From Castellaniella sp. UBA6218 (GTDB taxonomy: Bacteria > Pseudomonadota > Gammaproteobacteria > Burkholderiales > Burkholderiaceae_B), in contig DISE01000109.1 of assembly GCA_002421865.1 (NCBI GenBank), positions 1 through 32,969 of the forward strand: 32,969 nt of DNA. Reading direction: 5' to 3'. The translations under genes and the position numbers were made by a program. The notes under the pieces are model-generated. The model was not told where the DNA came from. It saw only the letters and a list, made by a program, of their open reading frames with translations, and did not search any database. Positions 24,529 to 31,802 of this stretch are shown here, one piece after another; the stretch's first letter is position 1, and every line of letters starts with the position of its first letter.

Positions 24529-25185
24529 CTACCGTCTGTTGAGCCTGGCCACCCAGCGGTCGCCAGACACTTGGAAAACCTGGACCATGATCACCAGGAT
24601 CACGACCGTGACCGCCATGACGTCGCCCTGGTAGCGCTGGTAGCCGTAGCGCACCGCGAGGTCGCCCAGGCCGCCGCCGCCGATCACGCCGGACATGGCC
24701 GAATAGCCGACCAGGGTGATGGCGGTGACCACGATCGCCGCCAGGATGCCGGTGGTCGCTTCCGGCAACAGCGCCAGCAGCACCGTCTGGCGGGACGTGG
24801 CACCCATGGCGCGGCAGGCCTCGTTCACTCCGGGGTCCAGTTCGCGCAGCACATTTTCGACCAGCCGGGCGAAGAACGGCGCCGCGCTGGCCACCAGCGG
24901 CGGGATCGAGCCCTGGACCCCCAGCGCCGTGCCCACCACCAGACGGGAAAACGGGATCATCACGATCAGGAGAATCAGGAACGGCACCGAGCGCAGCACG
25001 TTCACCACGAAGGCGACCGTCTGGTAGACGGCGCGGTTGTCCATGGCCTGCCCCGGACTGGACAGGAACAACAGCACGCCCACCGGCAGCCCGATCAGCA
25101 CGGTGAACAGCAGGGAAAAGCCCGTCATCAGCAGGGTGTCGATCGTGGCTTCGCCGATCATCCACCAATCCACGTTCGCCATCAT
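24529..25185 (-). CDS. metI: D-methionine ABC transporter permease MetI
   Basis: Membrane subunit of the methionine importer. The 218-residue product, matching the usual 217, has about five helices and the EAA coupling loop EACRAMGATSRQTVLLALLPEA (near 140-161, split here as EACRAMG … LLALLPEA). The segment VNVLRSVPFLILLIVMIPFSR in the second helix region is diagnostic for MetI. Start ATG 25185 overlaps the metN stop by four bases (ATGA). Order metN-metI-metQ is the standard one. Confidence 0.97.
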   Translation of the reverse strand: MMANVDWWMIGEATIDTLLMTGFSLLFTVLIGLPVGVLLFLSSPGQAMDNRAVYQTVAFVVNVLRSVPFLILLIVMIPFSRLVVGTALGVQGSIPPLVASAAPFFARLVENVLRELDPGVNEACRAMGATSRQTVLLALLPEATTGILAAIVVTAITLVGYSAMSGVIGGGGLGDLAVRYGYQRYQGDVMAVTVVILVIMVQVFQVSGDRWVARLNRR

Positions 25186-26195
25186 GGCCGCAACACCTCG
25201 TAATCGACGCCCGCCGCGTCCAGGGCGGGGACGAGCCCGTCCAGACCGGCCGCGGTTCCTTCGGCCGCCACGACCAGCTGGCCGTAGGGCGTGTCCTTGA
25301 TCCGGCCCACGGATCCCTGCAGGATGCTCAGGTCAAGGCCCAGATCGCGGCTCAGGCGGCTGAGCAGCGGGCTGGCCGTGTTGTCGCCGCGGAAACTCAG
25401 CCGCAACAGACGGCCCGGCACGCCCTGCGCCAGGGTCCGCCAGCCCTCGCCGCCATCCAGGCCGCTCTCGGACAGCAGCGCCCGCGTCGCGTCATGCCGG
25501 GGATGGAGAAAAACGTCCAGCACTTGGCCGGCCTCGACGATGCGCCCGCCCTCGATCACCGCCACCCGGTCGCAGACCGCCCGGATCACGTCCATGCCAT
25601 GCGTGATCAGCACGATGGTCAGCCCCAGGCGATGATTGATGTCGCCCAACAGCCGCAGAATGGATTGCGTGGTTTCGGGATCCAGGGCCGAAGTCGCCTC
25701 GTCGCACAAAAGCAGGCGCGGCTTGCTGGCGAGGGCGCGGGCGATGCCCACGCGCTGCTGCTGGCCGCCGGACAACTGCCCCGGGTATTTGTGCGCCTGG
25801 TCGGCCAGGCCGACCAGATTCAGGACCTCGCGGGCGCGCGCCTCGCGGTCCGGACGCGGCATGCCCGACAGGCGCAACGGGAAGCACACGTTGTCCATCA
25901 CCGTGCGCGAGCGCAGCAGATTGAAATGCTGGAACACCATGCCCACCGAACGCCGGTATTCGCGCAACCGGGCATCGGAAAACGCCGTGATGTCGCGCCC
26001 GTCCACCCGCACGCTGCCCGCAGTGGGGCGTTCCAGCAGATTGAGCATGCGGATCAGGGTGCTCTTGCCCGCGCCCGAGCGCCCGATGATGCCGAAGACC
26101 TCGCCTTCGCGGATGTTCAGATTGACGTCGACGAGCGCGTTCACCGCCCGGCCGGCGGATTCGTACGTTTTACGGATGTTCTCGAGATCGATCAA
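25182..26195 (-). CDS. metN: Methionine import ATP-binding protein MetN
   Basis: ATPase of the methionine importer. The 337-residue product has Walker A GRSGAGKST (38-46), Q-loop MVFQHFNLLRSRTV, signature LSGGQQQRVGIARAL (142-156), Walker B LLLCDEATSALDP (162-174), the switch His in LITHGMDVI, and a C-terminal NIL domain (about 260-337) that in E. coli MetN binds methionine and inhibits transport when the internal pool is full. The start is TTG at 26195: no in-frame ATG precedes it before a stop, and the first residues (MIDLENIRKTY) match homologues. No Shine-Dalgarno is visible, so initiation may be weak or regulated. A perfect small stem-loop lies 26 bases upstream. Confidence 0.96.
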   Translation of the reverse strand: MIDLENIRKTYESAGRAVNALVDVNLNIREGEVFGIIGRSGAGKSTLIRMLNLLERPTAGSVRVDGRDITAFSDARLREYRRSVGMVFQHFNLLRSRTVMDNVCFPLRLSGMPRPDREARAREVLNLVGLADQAHKYPGQLSGGQQQRVGIARALASKPRLLLCDEATSALDPETTQSILRLLGDINHRLGLTIVLITHGMDVIRAVCDRVAVIEGGRIVEAGQVLDVFLHPRHDATRALLSESGLDGGEGWRTLAQGVPGRLLRLSFRGDNTASPLLSRLSRDLGLDLSILQGSVGRIKDTPYGQLVVAAEGTAAGLDGLVPALDAAGVDYEVLRP

Positions 26196-26220
26196 GATAC
26201 GGAGTCGCTTAAATGGCGCG

Positions 26221-26238
26221 ATCCCGGATCAACGGGAT
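26221..26238 (-). promoter_or_regulatory. Perfect stem-loop in the metN leader
   Basis: ATCCCG-GATCAA-CGGGAT: six-base perfect arms with a six-base loop, 26 bases ahead of the metN TTG. It could be an operator half-site pair or an mRNA hairpin controlling start access; too small to be a known methionine riboswitch. Confidence 0.4.
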
Positions 26239-26407
26239 GCGAAACAAGAATTTACCATGCCGATTTGATAGATTATCCCGATAGCATATTACTGAAAATA
26301 ATGATCAAGCGGCACGGCCCGCAGCCGCTAGGGCGCGCGCGCCGGGCGGCGACATGCGCGGAAGTACGGATACACATCAACCGAGGCTGGTCGCACAATG
26401 ACCTCAG

Positions 26408-26433
26408 TTGCCACATGCGTTTGCCACATGCGT
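26408..26433. repeat. Tandem 13-base direct repeat
   Basis: TTGCCACATGCGT occurs twice in immediate succession (26408-26420 and 26421-26433), identical at all 13 positions. It lies in the non-coding gap, between metN and the terminator of tRNA-Lys. It could be a slippage duplication or paired protein-binding sites. Confidence 0.75.
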
Positions 26434-26466
26434 GACGCCAGGCTTGCGGCAAAGCGACCGCGAAAA

Positions 26467-26494
26467 ACACGGACGCCTCCGGGAAGGAGGCGTC
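26467..26494 (-). terminator. Intrinsic terminator of tRNA-Lys
   Basis: On the minus strand GACGCCTCC and GGAGGCGTC form a perfect nine-base stem (26494-26486 with 26480-26472) around a five-base loop. A T-rich run (GTGTTTTTC) follows. It is 26 bases beyond the tRNA 3' end, the expected place. Confidence 0.75.
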
Positions 26495-26519
26495 ATGTGT
26501 TTGATCCGCAAGGAAAATC

Positions 26520-26595
26520 TGGTGGGTCGTGCGCGGCTCGAACGCGCGACCAACGGATTAAAAGTCCGGTGCTCTACCGACTGAGCTAACGACCC
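26520..26595 (-). tRNA. tRNA-Lys (anticodon UUU)
   Basis: A 76-base tRNA with the CCA end encoded. The acceptor arm pairs GGGTCGT with ACGACCC; discriminator base A. The D arm contains TTAGCTCAGTCGGTAGAGC. The anticodon stem CCGGA/TCCG (with loop CTTTTAA) presents UUU, for Lys AAA/AAG. The T arm has GTTCGAGCC within GCGCG/CGCGC pairs. Position 34 is a U of the type modified by MnmC, whose gene lies about 3.3 kb to the right. No integrase or target duplication is adjacent. Confidence 0.97.
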
Positions 26596-26607
26596 ACTAA
26601 GCCCTAC

Positions 26608-26636
26608 ATTTTGACATCGCATCCATAGAGCGTCAA
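26608..26636 (-). promoter_or_regulatory. Promoter of tRNA-Lys
   Basis: TTGACG (26636-26631) and CAAAAT (26613-26608) on the minus strand with 17-base spacing. Transcription would start about five bases ahead of the mature 5' end. The GC-rich bases after the -10 are typical of growth-rate-controlled stable RNA promoters. Confidence 0.6.
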
Positions 26637-26675
26637 GCATCAGGAAACCAGACCCCTGAGACCCGAGAGATTCCC

Positions 26676-27476
26676 ATGTCCGATCCGACCGACTGTTCCT
26701 CCCTGCGGCTGCACATTCTGTCCGACCTGCATCTCAGCCAGCAGGGCCTGGACCTGCCCGATGTCGAGGCGGACGTCACCATCCTCGCCGGCGACATCGC
26801 CCGGCCTCGCGCGGCGATGGAATGGGCTGGACGGATCCCGCGGCCCGTGCTGTACGTGCCTGGCAACCACGAATTCTATGGCGGCACCATCCCGGCCGTG
26901 CGCGCGGCTCTGGACGATCAGGCGCGGGCCCACGACATCCAGCTTCTGGACCAGCGGGCCGTGGTGATCGGCGGGGTGCGCTTCCTGGGCGCCACCCTGT
27001 GGACGGATTTCGAACTGTTCGGTGCGGAACTGCGCGACCTGGCCATGGAACGCACGGCGGAATTCATGCGCGACTTCCAGGTCATCGGCAACGGCGACGG
27101 ATCACGATTCACGCCCCGGGACGCCGCCGCGCTGTTCCGAGAACAATACGACTGGCTCGACGCCCAACTGGACGCCCCCCATCCTGGACCGACGGTGGTC
27201 ATCACCCATCACGCCCCCAACATGCGCAGCGTGCATCCGCGCTTCGCGGAATCCCTCGTCAGCGCGGGTTTCGTGTCCGAATGCGCAAGCCTGCTGGGCC
27301 GGGCCGATCTCTGGATTCACGGCCATACGCACGACAGCTTCGACTACTCGGTATACGGCGCCCGCGTGATCTGCAATCCGCGCGGCTACTGCCGCGACGG
27401 CACGAACGAGAATCCGGACTTCGATCCGGGCCTGTGTATCGACGTCCCCCGCCGCGCCGAAGCACTGCGGGCGTAG
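26676..27476 (+). CDS. Calcineurin-like metallophosphoesterase
   Basis: A 266-residue cytoplasmic phosphoesterase. All metal-ligand motifs of the fold are present: SDLHL (Asp17, His19), AGDI (Asp40), GNHEFY (Asn64, His65), ITHHAP (His178) and HGHTH (His217). The fold splits phosphomono- or diesters; the substrate is unknown. Relatives are annotated only as metallophosphoesterase. There is no signal peptide. Start ATG 26676 has a weak GAGAG ahead. It diverges from tRNA-Lys and ends facing the GH31 gene, with a palindromic repeat element between. Confidence 0.92.
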   Translation: MSDPTDCSSLRLHILSDLHLSQQGLDLPDVEADVTILAGDIARPRAAMEWAGRIPRPVLYVPGNHEFYGGTIPAVRAALDDQARAHDIQLLDQRAVVIGGVRFLGATLWTDFELFGAELRDLAMERTAEFMRDFQVIGNGDGSRFTPRDAAALFREQYDWLDAQLDAPHPGPTVVITHHAPNMRSVHPRFAESLVSAGFVSECASLLGRADLWIHGHTHDSFDYSVYGARVICNPRGYCRDGTNENPDFDPGLCIDVPRRAEALRA

Positions 27477-27477
27477 A

Positions 27478-27580
27478 CTGCGCAGCGTGGGGGACTCTTT
27501 TTGCCGCCGGGCCGCCCCAAGGCAAAAAGCGCCTCCCCTTGGGGGGGCAGCAAGCAGCCGCAGGCTGCGCAGCGTGGGGG
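27478..27580. repeat. Palindromic intergenic element flanked by 16-base direct repeats
   Basis: CTGCGCAGCGTGGGGG occurs at 27478-27493 and again at 27565-27580. Between the copies are three inverted repeats: CTTTTTGCC (27497-27505) with GGCAAAAAG (27521-27529), a CCCC/GGGG hairpin around 27535-27547, and GCAGCC-GCA-GGCTGC (27554-27568). The element fills the whole gap between two convergent genes. The layout resembles dispersed intergenic repeats I recall from Burkholderiales genomes, and it may act as a bidirectional terminator. Confidence 0.7.
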
Positions 27581-27584
27581 GCCC

Positions 27585-29759
27585 CTATCGTGCCCGGGAA
27601 ATCCTGACCTCGGCGCCGCGCCGCTTGACCTCCAGCCCCTCGGACGGCAGGATCCGCAGGCCTTCCAGGCCCTTGATGTAGCTGGAGCCCTGCATCTGCA
27701 TGACGCGGATCTTGTTGCGCATGACCACCGGATTGTGCTCCGGCATGCCGAACATCCAGACTTCTTCCAGGATGCGGGCCGAATTGATCTCTCCGGTGTG
27801 CTGGGCCACGGGCCCCAGGCACAACATGTGGCCCTCGCGACCGAACACCGGCAACGTGTCCAGGCCCGTACGCACCGTCCAGCGGGTGCCGCCTTCGTAG
27901 CGCCAGCCCGTGTTCAGATCCCACCAGGCATCGCCCTTGGGCAGATAGACTTCCGTCGCCTCGCCGGGCCGCATCACCGGCGCCACCAGCAGCGCGGGAC
28001 CCAGCAGGTATTGCGTATCCCAGGCGTGCGCGTCGACATCGGCGGGATAGGCCTGCGCCATGGACCGTTGAACCGGCAGTCCGGTGCGCACGGCATCGTC
28101 GATGATCCCGGCCACGTACGGCAGCAGCCGGTAGCGCCATTGCAGCCAATGCGCGATCAGGGCGCGCGTATCGGCGTCGAAGGCATCCGGCATCAGTTCC
28201 GGCAGTCCCTGGAAGCTGAAATTGGCGGAGAACACCCCCATCGCCAGCCAGCGCAGGTAGAGTTCGGGCGTCATGGCGCCGGTCGGGCGCCCGGCGTTGC
28301 CCAGACGGTGGGTCTGCACAGCCACGCCGCTGTTGCCGACGGCCAGGGCGGCACGCAAGGTGGCCGCGTAGCCATCCCAGTCATTCTCCACGGACGGCCC
28401 CTGCTGCCAGGCGAAACGCTGCACACCGGGAAACAGGTCGCGACTGAGCATGACGCCCTCCTGGGGCGTGCGCGGGCCGGCGACGGCGTCGAACAAGGCT
28501 CGGCGCGCCAGGTGGGGATAGGCCGTACGCAGCACCGCGCCGGTCTCGCCGCCCCGGGCCTCGATACTGTCGGGCAGGTCGAGCTGCGCCTGGCAGACAG
28601 GCGCGGCCAGGCCCTCTTCCACCGCCTGCAGATGACGCTCCGTCCACAGGCGGGCGGCGTCCCGGTGCGTCAGGTCCAGCAGTCCGAACGGTCGCCCGCC
28701 GGAAGCCGGCGTACCGGGACAGACCCAGGGTTCTCCATCGGTGTCGCACAGCAGCCAGCCCCGGTCTTCCCATTCCTCGAACAGCGGCGTGCCCTGCAGG
28801 ACGCCGGGGACGCAGGAGCCCGCCAGGTGAATATCGAGCGCGGACGCCGCCGCCGCGAAACCGCGCCAGTCGGGGATGCGCTCGGACCATTCGAAGACGG
28901 GCTTGTCGGCCTGGAAGCCCAGTATGGCCGGGTCGGCCAGCAGCAGCGCGTCAAGCGCCATGCCCTGCCCGCGCAGGCTGCCGACCTGCTGCAGGCTGGA
29001 TTCGACGGACTGGCCCGGAGCCTGGTCCAGCCAGACCCCCATGGGCCAGAGATTGGGCTGGCCTGCGCGTCCGGTCAGCGCCGTGTACTGATTCAGGATT
29101 TCGGACGGGTCGCCGACGAACAGGAACAGGTCGAGACCCGCACCCCGCGCCCGGACAGCATAGACGCCTTCGGTCCGCAGATCGTGTTCCACGCGGTCGA
29201 GCGTATTGACGTGCGCGCCCCAGCCGCGCGGACTCCAGACCAGGGGCAGTGCCCGGTCCGCCGGCAGGTCGGACAGCAGGCGGACGCCCCGGCGATCGAG
29301 GGCGGTCCGGGATTCACCCAGACCGTACAGCCCCTCGTCGGATCCCAGCGTCCAGTCGAGCGACCAGTGGCCGTCGCCGGACGGCCGGACCGGCAGCCGG
29401 GCACGGGCCACGCATTGGCCGCCCCGGGACAGGCGCAGACCGGCATCGGCGCCGAACTCCAGGCCAGCCTCGCCCTGCGTCAGGCGCCAGCCGCCCGAGG
29501 CCAGGGCCTGGCATTCCATTTCCCCGACAGGCTCCTGACGAGCCAGCAGCATGTCGGCCTGGCGCTGTGCGCGCAGGGTCGGTTTGCCGGGCTCCAGCCA
29601 GACGCGCGGACCACAGCGCAGCCGGAACACCCCAGGCGCGTGGGCCTCGACCCGCAGGCGCCATTCATCGGCGTGAAACGCCCATTCGACGCAGGAAGGC
29701 GTCGTAACGACCGGGCCGGTCTCGAAAATTTGGTCCGCCAATTCGATGGTGGGCGACAC
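27585..29759 (-). CDS. GH31-family glycosidase-like protein with eroded catalytic motifs
   Basis: A 724-residue protein aligning by eye with the whole of YicI-type GH31 alpha-glycosidases: N-terminal beta domain, then GLYGLGE (about 144-150), LWPMGVWL at the barrel start, RTAYPHLARRALFD, a region LSRDLFPGVQRFAWQQGPS (about 438-456), and the C-terminal MPYL-like LLPYVAGIIDDAV with LLGPALLVAPV. The active enzymes have KTDFGE (nucleophile Asp), HWGGD (acid/base Asp) and SHDIGG. Here the matching stretches read QLDLPD, QQGPS and THRLGN. The nucleophile may survive, but the acid/base Asp is Ser and the substrate-binding Asp is Arg. The GTG start at 29759 has AGAGGA seven bases upstream; a TTG at 29789 would add ten residues. 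No signal peptide. Enzyme activity is doubtful. Confidence 0.8.
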   Translation of the reverse strand: MSPTIELADQIFETGPVVTTPSCVEWAFHADEWRLRVEAHAPGVFRLRCGPRVWLEPGKPTLRAQRQADMLLARQEPVGEMECQALASGGWRLTQGEAGLEFGADAGLRLSRGGQCVARARLPVRPSGDGHWSLDWTLGSDEGLYGLGESRTALDRRGVRLLSDLPADRALPLVWSPRGWGAHVNTLDRVEHDLRTEGVYAVRARGAGLDLFLFVGDPSEILNQYTALTGRAGQPNLWPMGVWLDQAPGQSVESSLQQVGSLRGQGMALDALLLADPAILGFQADKPVFEWSERIPDWRGFAAAASALDIHLAGSCVPGVLQGTPLFEEWEDRGWLLCDTDGEPWVCPGTPASGGRPFGLLDLTHRDAARLWTERHLQAVEEGLAAPVCQAQLDLPDSIEARGGETGAVLRTAYPHLARRALFDAVAGPRTPQEGVMLSRDLFPGVQRFAWQQGPSVENDWDGYAATLRAALAVGNSGVAVQTHRLGNAGRPTGAMTPELYLRWLAMGVFSANFSFQGLPELMPDAFDADTRALIAHWLQWRYRLLPYVAGIIDDAVRTGLPVQRSMAQAYPADVDAHAWDTQYLLGPALLVAPVMRPGEATEVYLPKGDAWWDLNTGWRYEGGTRWTVRTGLDTLPVFGREGHMLCLGPVAQHTGEINSARILEEVWMFGMPEHNPVVMRNKIRVMQMQGSSYIKGLEGLRILPSEGLEVKRRGAEVRISRAR

Positions 29760-29785
29760 AGCGTGATCCTCTGGGCACTCGACCC

Positions 29786-29798
29786 GCAAGAGTCTTGC
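29786..29798. promoter_or_regulatory. 13-base palindrome upstream of the GH31-like gene
   Basis: GCAAGA-G-TCTTGC: perfect six-base arms around one base, centred about 33 bases before the GTG start. The size suits a dimeric repressor site (for example LacI-like), but no regulator gene is adjacent. Confidence 0.35.
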
Positions 29799-29846
29799 AA
29801 AGGACGTTATTCTGACGGATTTGCGCCATAAAATAAAATCCTGGAT

Positions 29847-31706
29847 TCAGCGAGGGCCAATGCGCCGGACCAGTTCGCGCTCGACGGGCTCGGGCTCGCC
29901 ATCCATCCAGGCGCCGATCAGGTCACCCGCCAGGGCGGACCAGCTCAGGCCGCGCGAACCATAGGCGCACGCCAGCCACAGGCCCGGCCGATCCGGCACG
30001 GGGCCGATCAGGGGCAGATGGTCTCGCGTGGCGGCACGCCAGCCGGCCCAGCCGGCGGCCGCGCCACGCCCCAGCCAGGGGATGTCCCGCGCGTCGACCC
30101 AGTCCCGCACGCGGGCCAGGATGTCCCGATGACCCGCCTCGTCCGCCACGGCTTCGTCCGCATCGGGCAGGTACGTGCTGCCGGCCACGCCCCAGCCTTC
30201 CCGGGGCGGCAGGCAGTAGCCGCGTCCCGACAGGACGCAGCGCGGCACATCGGACGCACCGGCCGGATACAGGCTGACCTGGCCGGCGAGAGGCGCGAGC
30301 CCGGACAGGACCGGCAGGCGGTCGACCGGCATCGCGGTGGCCAGCAGTGCCCGCGCGTTCAAGGCATTGGCCAGCACGACCCGGTCCGCCCTCCCCAATT
30401 CCTGTCCCCCCGCGTCCCGCAGCGACCAGCCGCCATCGTCCGCCGGGACCAGCGCCCCGACGGCAGCGGCCCGACGCGCCACGCCCGGGAGGCTCAGCAA
30501 AGCGGCGATCAGTTCGCCGGGGCATACCCTCAAGGCCTCAGGAAACCAGAGACCGCCCCCGGGCACCCCGACACCGGCCCGGAGGCGCGCCCCGGCGGGA
30601 TCGAGCCAGCGTACCCAGTCTTCGGGAAATCCCAGCCGCGCCAAAGCATGCCGCTGCGCCTCGGCCTGCGCCTCCGATTGCGCACAGACCAGTGCGCCGC
30701 AGGCCTGCGGCCGGGCCGTTTCGGCCAGATCCAGCCAACGGTCCCTCGCCCGGGCCAGACCGGCGCGGCTCAGGCGCGAGCGCGTGTCATCGTCCGGACT
30801 GAGGGCGGGCACCAAGGCGGCGGCCCCGCGGCGCCGCAAGGCCGGGTCGACGTCCAGGGCGCACTGCGGATCCCAGACCTCGACCTGGTGGCCCCGCCCG
30901 GCCAGAGCCTGGGCCACCCCGGCGCCCGCCAGGCCGCCGCCCACCACCGCCACCCGGCGCCGGACCGGGTCGGGCGGCGAGGCGCCCAGGCCGGGTCGCA
31001 GCACGGCCACCGTCATGTCGCGTTTGCCGGCGATGCCCGGCACCTTCTCCACCAGAAAACCGGCGTCGCGCAGATCGCGCCGCACCTGCCCGGCCGAGCA
31101 CCAGGTGGCGACCGTGGCGCCGCGCACCGCCAGGCGCCGCAACTGGCCGAAGACGGCGGGCGACCACATGTCGGGATTGACACGGGGCGCGAAGCCGTCC
31201 AGGAAGAAGGCGTCGACGCGGGCTTGCGCCTGGCGCGCCAGGCGGCGGATGTCGCCGAACAGGAGGGTCAGAGTGACACGGCCTCCCTGCAGATCCAGTC
31301 GATGAACGCCCGGCAGCAGGGCGGGCCAGTGTCCGGCCAGTTCCCGGGCCAGGTCCAGGTGCTCGGCGGGCAGCCGGCCCCAGGCCCGCCGCAGGTCCGC
31401 CACCGTGAAGGGATGCGCCTCGAACGCCAGGTAATGCAGCCGGCCGCTGCGCTCGGGATCGTCCAGCCAGGCCCGCCAGGCCGCCAGAAAGTTGTGTCCC
31501 AGCCCGAAACCGGTCTCGGCGATCGTGAACGCCGCGCGACCACGCCAGCGGCCGGGCAGACCGTTGCCGCCCAGAAAGACATGTCGCGCCTGGGGCAGCG
31601 CCCCGGCCTCGCCGTGATAGAAGTCCCCGTATTCCAGACTGCGCGGCACGCCGCGCGCATCCTCGTGCCATGCGGCGGGTTTCAGGATCTGATAGGAATC
31701 CGACAT
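29847..31706 (-). CDS. mnmC: Bifunctional tRNA 5-methylaminomethyl-2-thiouridine biosynthesis protein MnmC
   Basis: Completes mnm5s2U at position 34 of tRNAs reading A/G-ending codons (Lys, Glu, Gln and others). The 619-residue product has both domains. Residues about 1-240 form the SAM methyltransferase (IAETGFGLGHNFLAAW near 62-77; FLDGFAPRVNPDMW near 166-179; ATWCSAGQVRRDL). Residues about 250-610 form the FAD-dependent oxidase (VAVVGGGLAGAGVAQAL, the dinucleotide fold; YGSRGLSW near the end). E. coli MnmC is 668 residues with the same order. Start ATG 31706; no clear ribosome-binding site. It precedes the GH31-like gene by 87 bases on the same strand and diverges from the inositol-phosphatase gene. 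A predicted substrate tRNA-Lys(UUU) is encoded in this window. Confidence 0.95.
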   Translation of the reverse strand: MSDSYQILKPAAWHEDARGVPRSLEYGDFYHGEAGALPQARHVFLGGNGLPGRWRGRAAFTIAETGFGLGHNFLAAWRAWLDDPERSGRLHYLAFEAHPFTVADLRRAWGRLPAEHLDLARELAGHWPALLPGVHRLDLQGGRVTLTLLFGDIRRLARQAQARVDAFFLDGFAPRVNPDMWSPAVFGQLRRLAVRGATVATWCSAGQVRRDLRDAGFLVEKVPGIAGKRDMTVAVLRPGLGASPPDPVRRRVAVVGGGLAGAGVAQALAGRGHQVEVWDPQCALDVDPALRRRGAAALVPALSPDDDTRSRLSRAGLARARDRWLDLAETARPQACGALVCAQSEAQAEAQRHALARLGFPEDWVRWLDPAGARLRAGVGVPGGGLWFPEALRVCPGELIAALLSLPGVARRAAAVGALVPADDGGWSLRDAGGQELGRADRVVLANALNARALLATAMPVDRLPVLSGLAPLAGQVSLYPAGASDVPRCVLSGRGYCLPPREGWGVAGSTYLPDADEAVADEAGHRDILARVRDWVDARDIPWLGRGAAAGWAGWRAATRDHLPLIGPVPDRPGLWLACAYGSRGLSWSALAGDLIGAWMDGEPEPVERELVRRIGPR

Positions 31707-31709
31707 GCG

Positions 31710-31738
31710 GGGACACTCGTCCGATGGTCACGTACAAT
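31710..31738 (+). promoter_or_regulatory. Promoter for the inositol-monophosphatase-family gene
   Basis: GGGACA (31710-31715) and TACAAT (31733-31738), 17 bases apart. The -10 matches five of six. Transcription would start near 31745, about 58 bases before ATG 31803. Confidence 0.45.
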
Positions 31739-31802
31739 GGGATGAACACGCCACGCGGGCCGGCTGGCGGCCTCGCGGGCGCATCACGGGAATCAGCGCG
31801 TC

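Larger units (their letters stand above)
26196..26471. other. Non-coding gap between metN and the tRNA-Lys terminator
   Basis: No credible gene is present. It holds the metN leader on the minus strand, with an AT-rich stretch (26262-26310) likely to contain the metN promoter (GATAAT at 26276-26281 read on the minus strand, no good -35). It also holds a perfect stem-loop (26221-26238) and a tandem 13-base repeat (26408-26433). I searched for SAM riboswitch cores and saw none. Confidence 0.5.

Noticed and set aside
24503..25168. N-terminal extension of metQ reading through metI in another frame
   Set aside because: The extension is out of frame with real metI and has no homology; metQ has its own ribosome-binding site and signal peptide at 24502.
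26196..26310. SAM riboswitch upstream of metN
   Set aside because: No recognisable SAM-I, SAM-II or SAM-IV core; the only structure is a six-base-pair hairpin.
26520..26675. tRNA-Lys as an integration site of a mobile element
   Set aside because: No integrase and no copy of the tRNA 3' end nearby; flanking genes are ordinary chromosomal genes.
27501..29831. 776-codon frame antisense to the GH31-like gene
   Set aside because: Composition is that of a GC shadow; the minus strand aligns with a known family along its whole length.
30018..31745. 575-codon frame antisense to mnmC
   Set aside because: MnmC is full-length and motif-rich on the minus strand.
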